Source: Chloracidobacterium sp.
GTDB taxonomy: Bacteria; Acidobacteriota; Blastocatellia; Pyrinomonadales; Pyrinomonadaceae
DNA: 64,000 bases
Assembly: GCA_016715795.1 (NCBI GenBank)
Contig: JADJXP010000002.1
Coordinates: forward strand, 1,240,001-1,304,000
Direction: 5' to 3'
Positions 31,998-40,430 of the stretch are shown here, piece after piece; the first letter of the stretch is position 1; every line of letters starts with the position of its first letter. The notes beneath the pieces are model-generated. The model had not been told where the DNA came from, made no database searches, and worked only from the letters and a program-made list of their open reading frames with translations. The position numbers and the translations under genes are program-made.

Positions 31998-32999
31998 ATG
32001 AAGGCAATGATCCTCGCGGCCGGGTTCGGCACGCGGCTGTTTCCATTGACTATCGACCGGACCAAACCGGCGATACCGTTTCTCGGAAAGCCGCTGGTAG
32101 GCTATGTCGCCGAGTACATTGCTCGCTTTGGTGTTAAGGATTTTGTTGTCAATCTGCATCATCAGCCGCAATCGGTGATAGATGCTCTCGGAGACGGGAG
32201 CGAATTTGGTGTTCATATCGATTACGCGATCGAACAGCCTGACATTTTAGGCACCGGCGGAGCCCTCCAAAATGCGCGAGAACTGCTTGAAAACGGCACC
32301 TTTCTCATCGTCAACGGCAAGATAATCACGAATATCGACATCGCGGCGGCCATCCAAACTCACAAGAGTTCCGGTGCCGTTGCAACAATGGTGCTCAAGG
32401 CGAACCACAAACGTGAACGGTTTACTATCGTCGAGACCGAAGACGGCCAGATCAAGCGGTTTGGGCCGCATGCGACGCCTGTGAGCGAGGCCGAGCTGCG
32501 AGATGTAGAGCATCCGATCTCGACGCCGCTCATGTTCACGGGTATTCATATCGCGGAACCAGCGATATTCGACCTCATCCCGGCCGGCGTCCCATCGGAT
32601 ACGGTCACGGACGTCTATATTCCATATATTCGCCAAGGTGGTAAGATCGCGGCACATGTTTCGGATGGTGACTGGTACGAACTCTCGACGATTCCGCGCT
32701 ACCTGGATATCTCGCTCGCGATGATGCTCGGTGGTGATGTCCATTTTGGCAGAAATTGTCGTTTGACGGGAGCAGCCAGCCTTAAGGATTCGGTCATCTG
32801 GGATGATGTGACGATCGGCAACGGCGCATCGCTCTACCGCACAATTGTTGCCGACGGCGTAACGATCGCTCCGGGCGAACACTTTGAGAATGTCGCCATC
32901 GTTAAGGCTGACATGCTCAGGAGTTGTAGAGAGATACCACAAAAGGCGATGAAAGGGTATATTCAGGGGGACAACTACATTGTGCCCTTATTCGACTAG
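31998..32999 (+). CDS. Sugar-phosphate nucleotidyltransferase, MurU-like
   Basis: 333 residues from the ATG at 31998. The N-terminal MILAAGFGTRLFPLTIDRTK is the nucleotide-binding loop of NDP-sugar pyrophosphorylases, with GKPLVGYVAEYIARFG and LVxNGKIITNIDI-type segments following. The C-terminal ~70 residues resemble a short left-handed beta-helix (SLKDSVIWDDVTIGNGASL). Because an AmgK-like sugar kinase gene lies downstream on the same strand, I infer the MurU role: UDP-MurNAc from MurNAc-1-phosphate in cell-wall recycling. Mannose-1-phosphate guanylyltransferase is the main alternative. Confidence 0.75.
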   Translation: MKAMILAAGFGTRLFPLTIDRTKPAIPFLGKPLVGYVAEYIARFGVKDFVVNLHHQPQSVIDALGDGSEFGVHIDYAIEQPDILGTGGALQNARELLENGTFLIVNGKIITNIDIAAAIQTHKSSGAVATMVLKANHKRERFTIVETEDGQIKRFGPHATPVSEAELRDVEHPISTPLMFTGIHIAEPAIFDLIPAGVPSDTVTDVYIPYIRQGGKIAAHVSDGDWYELSTIPRYLDISLAMMLGGDVHFGRNCRLTGAASLKDSVIWDDVTIGNGASLYRTIVADGVTIAPGEHFENVAIVKADMLRSCREIPQKAMKGYIQGDNYIVPLFD

Positions 33000-33018
33000 A
33001 TTTAGGTTGAGAGCCTGC

Positions 33019-34371
33019 ATGCTCATCAAGTTCAGGTCAACAACTCTCCTTTGCTTAGCTCTACTAGCCGCGGCTACCGCTGGGTGCGCTTTCTTCGATG
33101 CCTGGCAGAAATTCCGTGACGCAGAGGGCGAAAAACTAAGGAAAGCCGAGGTCGCAAGTCGCCCGGCGTCATTTGAGATAGCTCGTTTGAACGGGGACGG
33201 AACACTTGACGAGACCTTTGGTTCCGGGGGAAAACTTGTCGTTGACCCCGTCGTGCCTCCTCAGCAGAAGAATATGTTTCTTCATCGTGCACTCCTGTCG
33301 TTTGATAACAAGATTACAGTCCAATATGGAAATGACATTTATCGTTACGATCTCACGGGTGCTCTCGAAAGCCGGACCACACCCGAAAGCGGTGCTGGCG
33401 GAAGCACCGTCTTTCTCTCGAGTATTCAAGCTGACAACTCGTATCTCTTTACAGCCGAGGAGACGAAATATCTTGCGTCCGAAGATCCCGATATGGCCGA
33501 TGCGCGATATGACTATCTCTCTATTGTCCGAACCACCGCTGATGGAAAGAGAGACCCGGCGTTTGGAACTGGCGGCAGGATAGTAACGGAACTAAGGTCT
33601 CAATTCTCGCAACCGATCGGAATCGTCCTTTTGTCGGACGGTAAGATCATGGTCGCGGGAAATGGCTATGGCGAACCGTTACAGGTTCTCCGGTTCGGGC
33701 GAGACGGTAAGCCGGACTCGGACTTCGGGAGGCATGGCAAGGTGTCTCAACCGAATGCACCGGCTTTTCACCACCCGGCTAGCCAGATTCTTCTCCAGAG
33801 GGACGGGAAATTCATAGTGGTTGGGGCCTTCGATACCCTGACCCTCTTTCGGCATAATTCAGACGGAACACCGGACAGGTCATTTGCCGCGGATGGTGTT
33901 CTGGTGACTGATATCCAGCGAAATGGTTCGAACCATGCCGCGGCCTTTGACTCAAGGGGAAATCTCCTTGTCGGCGGCTGGGCCAATGGCGATTATGTAT
34001 TTAGGCGTTATACGAAGACCGGTTTGCCCGACGTTAAGTTCAATATCGGACAGAGTGTGGTCATCGAACATGCAGCGCTGGACGATCTGTCTCCGGAACG
34101 GCAAAGGACGGCGTCTATTTGGCTGGATCTTCTACTCCAGCCGGACGGAAAGATCCTGGTCGCGATCACGCGGCCATGTGTCCGGGAGTGTTCGCATCCT
34201 AACAAGCTCGACGACGGCTGGGCCATCTTTCGCTACGACGAGAACGGAGTTCCCGACAGGAGTTTTGGAGGTCATGGAAACGTGTCGGGCCGTGGCCATC
34301 TAAAAGAACTTTTCTTATCCAGCGACGGCAAGCTGTTTCTCGCGGGAGCTCTTGTTGATATCAATAGATAA
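33019..34371 (+). CDS. Lipoprotein of delta-60 repeats
   Basis: 450 residues from the ATG at 33019. A lipoprotein signal (MLIKFRSTTLLCLALLAAAT, with AGC as the lipidation site) is followed by at least six delta-60 units (TIGR02608), each of the form (R/Y)-x-(D/N)-G-x-x-D-x-x-F-G-x-x-G. Examples are LNGDGTLDETFGSGGKL, TADGKRDPAFGTGGRI, GRDGKPDSDFGRHGKV and DENGVPDRSFGGHGN. The repeats should form a beta-propeller-like surface structure. It separates the MurU-like and AmgK-like genes, which are normally adjacent, so it may be a later insertion. Confidence 0.85.
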   Translation: MLIKFRSTTLLCLALLAAATAGCAFFDAWQKFRDAEGEKLRKAEVASRPASFEIARLNGDGTLDETFGSGGKLVVDPVVPPQQKNMFLHRALLSFDNKITVQYGNDIYRYDLTGALESRTTPESGAGGSTVFLSSIQADNSYLFTAEETKYLASEDPDMADARYDYLSIVRTTADGKRDPAFGTGGRIVTELRSQFSQPIGIVLLSDGKIMVAGNGYGEPLQVLRFGRDGKPDSDFGRHGKVSQPNAPAFHHPASQILLQRDGKFIVVGAFDTLTLFRHNSDGTPDRSFAADGVLVTDIQRNGSNHAAAFDSRGNLLVGGWANGDYVFRRYTKTGLPDVKFNIGQSVVIEHAALDDLSPERQRTASIWLDLLLQPDGKILVAITRPCVRECSHPNKLDDGWAIFRYDENGVPDRSFGGHGNVSGRGHLKELFLSSDGKLFLAGALVDINR

Positions 34372-34407
34372 TGACCGCGAGGAGGAAGCCTTCGCATACA
34401 CCCGTAA

Positions 34408-35409
34408 ATGGTAACTTCGGCCAACGATAGGCTCCGGGCCTATCTCCAACGTAAAGGGAAAGAATTTGATGTTGCCCCTCTAACAGCAGATGCATCAACG
34501 CGTGAGTATTTTCGCATTGATTGGGGTGAAGCTACCGCCATAGCGTGTGTCTACCCCGAGCCGGCCGACCAGGCCGGGCAAACCTACCTTGACGTAAGCC
34601 GCCTCTTTCTCAGCGTTCACTTGCCAGTGGCGGAGATACTCGACTTCGACAGCGATCTTGGCGTTGTCGTCCAGGAAGACCTCGGTGACACGAACTTACG
34701 CGACTGTTTGCTGAGCCTTGAACCGGCTGAGCAAGAGCGGCTGTTGAATGAGGCAATGTCCCTGATAGTAATGATACAGGCGGCAACGCCGACGGCCTTT
34801 GATACGGGTTCAGTAGCCTCGCGGCTGCGTTTTGACAAGGAGAAGCTTGGGTGGGAATTGGACTACTTCAAGGAGCACTACTTTGCGACGTATTTGAAAC
34901 GACCCCTTTCACCGACAGAGGATGCTCGACTTTCGGCTGAGTTTGACGAGCTTGCGGACGAGGTCGCGACATTCGCGTCCGTTTTGTGTCATCGCGATTA
35001 CCACGCCGCAAATCTGATGATAGACCGAGCCGGCAAGATGCGGATAATTGACCATCAGGACGCACGGATTGGCTCAACGTCTTATGACCTTGACTCCCTG
35101 CTGCTCGACCGCATCACCGAACTGCCTTCGCGTGAGTGGCTTGCCGAGAAACGCAAGTTCTTCCTCGATCTGAGAGTAAAACTTGGGCTTCCTCGTATAG
35201 ATGAGGAAGAGTTCGCTTACGAATTCCGCTTGCAGACGATCCAGCGATGCCTGAAAGCCGCCGGGACGTTCGCGTATCAGTCAGTGATGCGCGGCAAGAC
35301 CTATTTCGTGCCGTTCATCAAGCCGATGCTTCGAATGGCGTGCCGTTCGAGCGAAAGCCTTGGACGTTTCCCGGAAATACGGCGTATATTCGTCCCGCAC
35401 TGTGAATGA
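34408..35409 (+). CDS. Aminoglycoside-phosphotransferase-fold sugar kinase, AmgK-like
   Basis: 333 residues. The N-terminal LTADASTREYFRIDW matches the ADAST-R-x-Y-(F/R) start of the AmgK family of anomeric MurNAc/GlcNAc kinases. The choline-kinase-like core has VVQEDLGDTNLRDCL, the catalytic loop CHRDYHAANLMI and the metal-binding IIDHQDARIG. AmgK makes MurNAc-1-phosphate, the substrate of MurU. The gene lies downstream of the MurU-like gene with a lipoprotein gene between. A GAGGAGG lies 24 bases before the ATG, unusually far. Confidence 0.75.
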   Translation: MVTSANDRLRAYLQRKGKEFDVAPLTADASTREYFRIDWGEATAIACVYPEPADQAGQTYLDVSRLFLSVHLPVAEILDFDSDLGVVVQEDLGDTNLRDCLLSLEPAEQERLLNEAMSLIVMIQAATPTAFDTGSVASRLRFDKEKLGWELDYFKEHYFATYLKRPLSPTEDARLSAEFDELADEVATFASVLCHRDYHAANLMIDRAGKMRIIDHQDARIGSTSYDLDSLLLDRITELPSREWLAEKRKFFLDLRVKLGLPRIDEEEFAYEFRLQTIQRCLKAAGTFAYQSVMRGKTYFVPFIKPMLRMACRSSESLGRFPEIRRIFVPHCE

Positions 35410-35841
35410 TCACACCCGCAGATAGTCCGGACGCCAGTTCCCGATCGCCCTCTTGATGTCCTTGTTCGTCGCGAATTCGTCATTGAGCGTCCGCTCGATA
35501 AGGTTCGCCAGTTCCTCATCCGGAGCAAACCTGAGAGCGATCACCTGGCCCGTGCGCAGGGCTGACGCTCTGTTGGCCAGCTCCGGGTTGAGGACCGAGT
35601 TGTAACGCAAACGTTCTTCGAGCCTGATAACACGATCCTGGGCTCTAAGGGCCTGCAGCCGGGCGGCGAGTGACAGCAGGGCAACCGCAATGATCAACAA
35701 TAGATGCGCGAGATGGTCCAGGGCCGGTGCCCGGGAGATCTGCACTACCTCGAAACCAATAAGGGCCAACAACAGAGGAAAGAGCACAAAATGAACGAGC
35801 GGATACCAACGCGTATGGTTAGAGAAACTTTGTTCGGCCAC
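35410..35841 (-). CDS. DUF6526 family two-helix membrane protein
   Basis: 143 residues. Two transmembrane helices (about 14-31, LVHFVLFPLLLALIGFEVV, and about 43-60, LAHLLLIIAVALLSLAARL) are followed by a basic helical cytoplasmic tail with VIRLEERLRYN and IALRFAPDEELANLIERTL. This matches the family DUF6526, function unknown. Its stop codon abuts that of the convergent AmgK-like gene. The ABC exporter gene lies 15 bases upstream in the same direction, so it may share its transcript. Confidence 0.75.
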   Translation of the reverse strand: MAEQSFSNHTRWYPLVHFVLFPLLLALIGFEVVQISRAPALDHLAHLLLIIAVALLSLAARLQALRAQDRVIRLEERLRYNSVLNPELANRASALRTGQVIALRFAPDEELANLIERTLNDEFATNKDIKRAIGNWRPDYLRV

Positions 35842-35856
35842 GGAAATCCTCCTGAA

Positions 35857-37689
35857 TTAAAGTTTGGTTTGAGCAAGTGATTCGGCCTGTATGCCGGTAA
35901 AATCCTCGCCCGGATTTACGAAAAGATTCTGCTCAAAACGGTACTGCTTATCATAAAGCTGTTTGTACCGGCCGTCCATCGCGATCAATTGCTCATGCGT
36001 GCCTCGTTCGACTATCTCACCCGCCTCGACGACGAGTATTTGGTCTGCGCTGCGGATGGTTGACAGGCGATGGGCAATGACAAAGGTCGTTCTTCCCTTT
36101 CTGAGATTATTCAATCCTTCCTGGATCTGGGCCTCGGACTCACTGTCGAGACTGGACGTCGCCTCATCGAGGATAAGGATTCGCGGGTCTGCGAGCAGAG
36201 CTCGAGCGATGGCGATGCGTTGACGCTGCCCGCCGGACAGTTTAACGCCCCGCTCGCCGACGATAGTGTCGTAGCCGTTTGGGAATTGCTCGATAAAATC
36301 GTGCGCATTCGCGACGCGGCACATTGCTTTGATCTCATCAAGGTCGGCCTCGGGGTTTGCAAAACGTATGTTGTCCAGGATCGTGCCGTCAAAGAGGAAG
36401 TTGTCCTGAAGAACGACACCTAGGTGCTTGCGATAGTCACGCAGCCGCACGGCCTGAAGGCTCCTCCCGTCTACGGCAATGCTGCCGTTTGTCGGCTGGA
36501 TAAAGTTCAGCACGAGGCTGAGGATCGTCGATTTGCCCGAACCGCTCGATCCGACGAGCGCAGTCGTTGTGCCGGCCTCGGCGTGGAACGAAACGCCTTT
36601 TAGCACCGGGACGCCAGGATCATATTCGAAATGGACATTCTCGAAATCGACAGTTCCCTTTACATCGCCCAATGGTTCGCGTCCCGCGTCTTCGTCCGTC
36701 TCCGTTGCCATCGACATCACGTCGCGAATGCGGTCGAGGCCCGCAAGAGCCTCGGTTATCTGGGTGCCGATAGACGTAAGCTCGATCACCGGCATCGCGA
36801 GAAGAAAGGTGAACGAGATGTACATCAGGAAATCGCCGAGTGTCATCGTCTTTGCCTGGATCGCGTTTCCGCCGATGACGATCATCACCACGGCGACGGC
36901 GCCAACAATTACCGCGGCGAATGAGTTGATCGCGGAGACGCCCGTGACGGTTTTGGCGACGTTGCGAAACAGTTTATGAGCGCCGCGGGCAAATGACAAT
37001 TCTTCTCGTTTCTCGGCCGTGTATGCCTTAACGATACGAATTCCGCCGAGCGATTCACCAAGGCGGCCGGTAACCTCGGCGTTGATGACGTTCCGCTCGC
37101 GAAATATCGGCCGCAGTCGCGTAAAGGCAAGCAACAATGCGACGCCGAACGCGATCAGCACTACCATCGTCGCCGCCGTGAGTTGCCAGTTGATCCAAAA
37201 CAGCACGCCAATCGAGACGACGGCCGTAACGCTGCTGCCAAGTATCTGCCCGAGGCCGGTGCCAACGAGATTGCGAATGCCCTCGGCGTCGCTCATTATC
37301 CGCGAGATAAGCTGGCCGGTCTGGGTCGAGTCGAAGTATGAGATCGGCAGACGCTCGACGTGCGCCTGAATGCGCTTTCGCATCTCGGTGATCGCCCGCT
37401 GTGCCGCTACGCCGAGTATCTGAGAGAGAGCAAATCCCGTCGAGCCCTGAACCAGCGTCGCCCCGCCGATGGCCAGGGCTATCCACGTCAGCATGGAATA
37501 ATCGCCTTTCGTGAGCACTTCGTCGCCGACGTACTTCATCGACGCCGGCAGGACCATGCTCGCTAGTCGTGAAATAAGCAGCAGGGCACTTCCGATAGCC
37601 AGTCGCCAGCGGGCGTTCCAGATGATCCGCCGTGCCTCGGCCCAGGCGCTTGAATAATCGACCTTCTTTTTCTTTTCCGCGTCGGCCAT
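35857..37689 (-). CDS. ABC exporter, fused permease and ATPase (MsbA-like)
   Basis: 610 residues. Six membrane helices span about residues 30-330, including the family motif ISYFDSTQTGQLISRIMSD. The ATPase domain (about 355-590) has Walker A GSSGSGKST, the Q-loop VVLQDNFLFDGTI, the signature LSGGQRQRIAIARALL, Walker B ILILDEATSSLD and the switch His in VIAHRLSTI. It works as a homodimer or heterodimer. MsbA-like lipid or multidrug export is likely, but the substrate is not shown by the sequence. It is the upstream gene of a pair with the DUF6526 protein. Confidence 0.93.
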   Translation of the reverse strand: MADAEKKKKVDYSSAWAEARRIIWNARWRLAIGSALLLISRLASMVLPASMKYVGDEVLTKGDYSMLTWIALAIGGATLVQGSTGFALSQILGVAAQRAITEMRKRIQAHVERLPISYFDSTQTGQLISRIMSDAEGIRNLVGTGLGQILGSSVTAVVSIGVLFWINWQLTAATMVVLIAFGVALLLAFTRLRPIFRERNVINAEVTGRLGESLGGIRIVKAYTAEKREELSFARGAHKLFRNVAKTVTGVSAINSFAAVIVGAVAVVMIVIGGNAIQAKTMTLGDFLMYISFTFLLAMPVIELTSIGTQITEALAGLDRIRDVMSMATETDEDAGREPLGDVKGTVDFENVHFEYDPGVPVLKGVSFHAEAGTTTALVGSSGSGKSTILSLVLNFIQPTNGSIAVDGRSLQAVRLRDYRKHLGVVLQDNFLFDGTILDNIRFANPEADLDEIKAMCRVANAHDFIEQFPNGYDTIVGERGVKLSGGQRQRIAIARALLADPRILILDEATSSLDSESEAQIQEGLNNLRKGRTTFVIAHRLSTIRSADQILVVEAGEIVERGTHEQLIAMDGRYKQLYDKQYRFEQNLFVNPGEDFTGIQAESLAQTKL

Positions 37690-37740
37690 TCCCTACAGTC
37701 TAAGTCAAGCTGGCTGCCTTGTGCTAAACTCAAAGTTTTT

Positions 37741-39051
37741 ATGGCGCAGACATATATCAATCAGTTGAAGGAGCAGATCGGCAATTCCGTGACGCTCAAG
37801 GGCTGGCTTTATAACAAGCGTTCGAGCGGGAAGCTCGTGTTTCTACAGCTCCGCGACGGCACCGGCATCGTGCAGTGCGTTGTTTTTAAGCCGAACGACG
37901 AGGCTTTGTTTGAACTTGCTGATTCGCTAGGGCAGGAATCATCGATCATCCTCACCGGCACGGTCAAGGAAGATACGCGCTCGACGCTCGGCGTCGAACT
38001 GGACGTAACGGGCCTGGAGGTCTTGCAAAACGTTCACGATTACCCGATCACGCCGAAAGATCACGGCACCGAGTTCCTGATGGACCATCGGCATTTGTGG
38101 ATCAGGTCAAAGAAGCAGCACGCCGTGCTCAAAGTCCGGCATACTGTCATCAAGGCCGTTCGTGATTATTTTGACAACAACGGCTTTACGCTCGCCGATA
38201 CCCCGATATTCACGCCAGCGGCGTGCGAGGGGACGACGACGTTGTTTGAGGTTGATTATTTTGGTGATGACAAGGCGTACCTTACGCAGAGCGGACAGCT
38301 GTATAACGAGGCGACAGCGGCGGCATTTGGAAAGAGCTATGCTTTCGGGCCTACGTTTCGAGCCGAGAAATCAAAGACTCGCCGCCACCTGACCGAATTC
38401 TGGATGGTCGAGCCTGAAGTTGCCTACGCAGGATACGAAGACATGATGGACCTGGCTGAAGGGCTGATATTGTTCATTCGCGACCGTGTTCTTGCCGATA
38501 GACAAGAGGATCTGAAGACGCTCGAACGCGACGTTTCCGTGCTCGAAGGCATCACGGCCGGATTCCCGCGCTGCCATTATGACGACGCCGTCAGGATCCT
38601 GCAGGAAGGCCATGCGAAGGGCGAACTCGAGAACAATTTCGAATGGGGCGGCGATTTCGGCGCTCCTGATGAGACGTATCTATCCAAACATTTCGGCCAT
38701 CCGGTTTTCGTGCACCATTTCCCTGCCGCGATCAAGGGCTTCTATTTTGAGGTCGATAAAGATGACCCGAAATACGCTCTGGGAATCGATCTTCTCGCCC
38801 CCGAAGGCTATGGCGAGATCATCGGCGGCGGCGAACGCGCCGCGGACCTCGACTACCTCATCGAGCAGCTAAAACACCACGGCCTCGACCAGGAGACCTT
38901 CGAATGGTACCTAGATCTTCGCCGCTACGGCAGCGTCCCCCACGCCGGCTTCGGCATGGGCATCGAACGCACCGTAGCATGGATGTGCGGCATCGAACAC
39001 GTCCGAGAGACCATCCCGTTTCCCCGGATGCTATACCGTCTTAACCCGTAG
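37741..39051 (+). CDS. asnS: Asparaginyl-tRNA synthetase, archaeal-type
   Basis: 436 residues. An N-terminal OB-fold anticodon domain (LKGWLYNKRSSGKLVFLQLRD) is followed by the class II catalytic core: motif 2 TFRAEKSKTRRHLTEFWMVE with the EFWMVEPEVAYAG segment, and motif 3 GMGIERTVAWMCG. The ending FPRMLYRLNP and the overall length resemble archaeal-type AsnRS rather than the ~466-residue enterobacterial enzyme. It charges tRNA-Asn. An archaeal-type AspRS is the nearest alternative, but EFWMVEPE is typical of AsnRS. Confidence 0.9.
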   Translation: MAQTYINQLKEQIGNSVTLKGWLYNKRSSGKLVFLQLRDGTGIVQCVVFKPNDEALFELADSLGQESSIILTGTVKEDTRSTLGVELDVTGLEVLQNVHDYPITPKDHGTEFLMDHRHLWIRSKKQHAVLKVRHTVIKAVRDYFDNNGFTLADTPIFTPAACEGTTTLFEVDYFGDDKAYLTQSGQLYNEATAAAFGKSYAFGPTFRAEKSKTRRHLTEFWMVEPEVAYAGYEDMMDLAEGLILFIRDRVLADRQEDLKTLERDVSVLEGITAGFPRCHYDDAVRILQEGHAKGELENNFEWGGDFGAPDETYLSKHFGHPVFVHHFPAAIKGFYFEVDKDDPKYALGIDLLAPEGYGEIIGGGERAADLDYLIEQLKHHGLDQETFEWYLDLRRYGSVPHAGFGMGIERTVAWMCGIEHVRETIPFPRMLYRLNP

Positions 39052-39059
39052 ATGAACTT

Positions 39060-39524
39060 ATGTCAACGTACTCAGCAAAGGTCGTTTGGAAGTCCGATTC
39101 ACCGGAGATATTTACAAAGAACCGTTACACGCGCGGGCACACGTGGGAGTTTGACGGCGGGGTGAGTGTTCCAGCGTCTAGTTCGCCGCAGGTTGTGCCA
39201 CGATTCTCTGTCGAAGCGGCGGTCGATCCTGAGGAGGCGTTGGTTGCGTCGGCTTCGTCGTGTCATATGTTGACGTTCCTGTGGCTGGCGGCGAAGGCTG
39301 GATACAACATTGATAGCTATACCGATAAAGCCGTCGGCGAGATGATGGCTGGTGTGGATGGCAGGCAGTGGATGTCAAAGATCACCCTCGACCCACAGAT
39401 CGGATGGTCGGGCGATAAGATGCCGACAGCGCAGGAGATTGCCGACCTGCATCACGAGGCCCATCAGCAGTGCTACATAGCAAACTCGATCAAATCGGAG
39501 ATAACTATTATGGGTCAGGCGTAA
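39060..39524 (+). CDS. OsmC/Ohr family peroxiredoxin
   Basis: 154 residues. The two redox-active Cys of the OsmC fold are present: SASSCHMLTFLWLA on the long central helix and HEAHQQCYIANSIK near the C-terminus, spaced as in hydroperoxide reductases. The N-terminal half has NRYTRGHTWEFDGG and PEEALVASASSCH. It probably reduces organic hydroperoxides in the cytoplasm using a thiol donor. It starts eight bases after asnS, so the two are likely co-transcribed. A palindromic repeat follows its stop. Confidence 0.9.
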   Translation: MSTYSAKVVWKSDSPEIFTKNRYTRGHTWEFDGGVSVPASSSPQVVPRFSVEAAVDPEEALVASASSCHMLTFLWLAAKAGYNIDSYTDKAVGEMMAGVDGRQWMSKITLDPQIGWSGDKMPTAQEIADLHHEAHQQCYIANSIKSEITIMGQA

Positions 39525-39531
39525 GGAATTA

Positions 39532-39580
39532 GCCACAAATTGCACGCATCATAGAACCGCTTATTCGTGTAATTCGTGGC
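39532..39580. repeat. Imperfect inverted repeat after the OsmC gene
   Basis: GCCACAAATTGCACG (39532-39546) and CGTGTAATTCGTGGC (39566-39580) are complementary at 13 of 15 positions, with a 19-base loop. It lies in the convergent gap between two 3' ends and has the look of a dispersed intergenic palindrome; there is no T-run. Confidence 0.6.
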
Positions 39581-39587
39581 AAAATTT

Positions 39588-40334
39588 CTACTTCCTTTTC
39601 GCGACCTCGGTCCCGAACGTCTTTGACGCGGCGCTGCCCCATTTTCCGTCGAGCGTGCCGTCGTCCTTGATGTCATAGCCGACAAATGCGCATTTCCTAC
39701 CGCCAAAGCCGACCGCTATCATATCGCCGCCGCGTATGCCGAATCCCTCAACGGCGTTGTCGGTATTCCACTTGAACGTATAGCCTTCGCCGGCCTTTGA
39801 GACCGTCAGGGTTCCGCTGTAGTCTTTGCCGTTCGGGTTGGTGCCCTTGATCGAATAGCTGCCCTCTAGCCCCGTACCGCCGGTGCGGCGGGCACTTTCG
39901 ACCTCAGCCTCGTTGACGCCCCAGTAGCCGCTTTTGCCCTGCAGAGTGCCGTCCTCCTTGATCTGATACAGCACGACGCCGCAGCCTTTTCCGTCGGTCC
40001 CGTCGGTGTAGGAAACCGCGGCGTGGTTGCCATTCACGACGCCAACTCCGTCATACTCATTTCCACCGGAGTTCCATGAGAACTGGAATACCTCGCCATG
40101 CTTCGTAATGGTCAGATCGGCCTTGTACTCGCCCTTACCATCGGGATTTGTCCCGTCGGTCGCATAGCTGCCCGCAATATCCTTCTCAACGGGTTTTGGC
40201 GGATTGTCGGCGGATACATCAGTCGTCGGAGCAGTTCCGTTCGATGGACTGGAGATACTGCGGCACGACGGAGCAAAGAACACCATAACGCTGACTATTA
40301 TCACGAGAGAACTGACCTGGAAAGCGGCCTTCAT
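39588..40334 (-). CDS. Lipoprotein with two homologous beta-rich domains, unknown
   Basis: 248 residues from the ATG at 40334, with AAGGAG ten bases upstream. A lipoprotein signal (MKAAFQVSSLVIIVSVMVFF, then APSC) and a Ser/Thr/Pro linker precede two related repeats of about 80 residues. Each has GSY-x-x-x-GTNP-(D/N)-GK, a (D/G)LT(I/V)(T/S)K-GE-x-(F/Y)-x-F-x-WN strand, and a Gly-rich end with (K/G)DDGTL-x-GKWG. The repeat phrase GTNPxGKxYxGTLTV and the ending DDGTLDGKW suggest a small beta-barrel. The family was not recognised. It is divergent from the phosphodiesterase gene, with overlapping promoters. Confidence 0.75.
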   Translation of the reverse strand: MKAAFQVSSLVIIVSVMVFFAPSCRSISSPSNGTAPTTDVSADNPPKPVEKDIAGSYATDGTNPDGKGEYKADLTITKHGEVFQFSWNSGGNEYDGVGVVNGNHAAVSYTDGTDGKGCGVVLYQIKEDGTLQGKSGYWGVNEAEVESARRTGGTGLEGSYSIKGTNPNGKDYSGTLTVSKAGEGYTFKWNTDNAVEGFGIRGGDMIAVGFGGRKCAFVGYDIKDDGTLDGKWGSAASKTFGTEVAKRK

Positions 40335-40360
40335 AATCTTAATTCTCCTTGCATGTAGAT

Positions 40361-40410
40361 TTCGGTTTACGTCTGACTGGTAATTATAATGGTTAACAGC
40401 ACTTTCACAA
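40361..40410. promoter_or_regulatory. Overlapping divergent promoters sharing a palindromic -10
   Basis: The stretch ATTATAAT (40383-40390) reads TATAAT on both strands. For the minus-strand lipoprotein, TTGTGA (40410-40405) lies 16 bases upstream of its -10, a fair match. For the plus-strand phosphodiesterase, the -35 is weak. The two transcripts would compete for polymerase. Confidence 0.5.
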
Positions 40411-40430
40411 TCTTTCATTGGAGAAATTTT

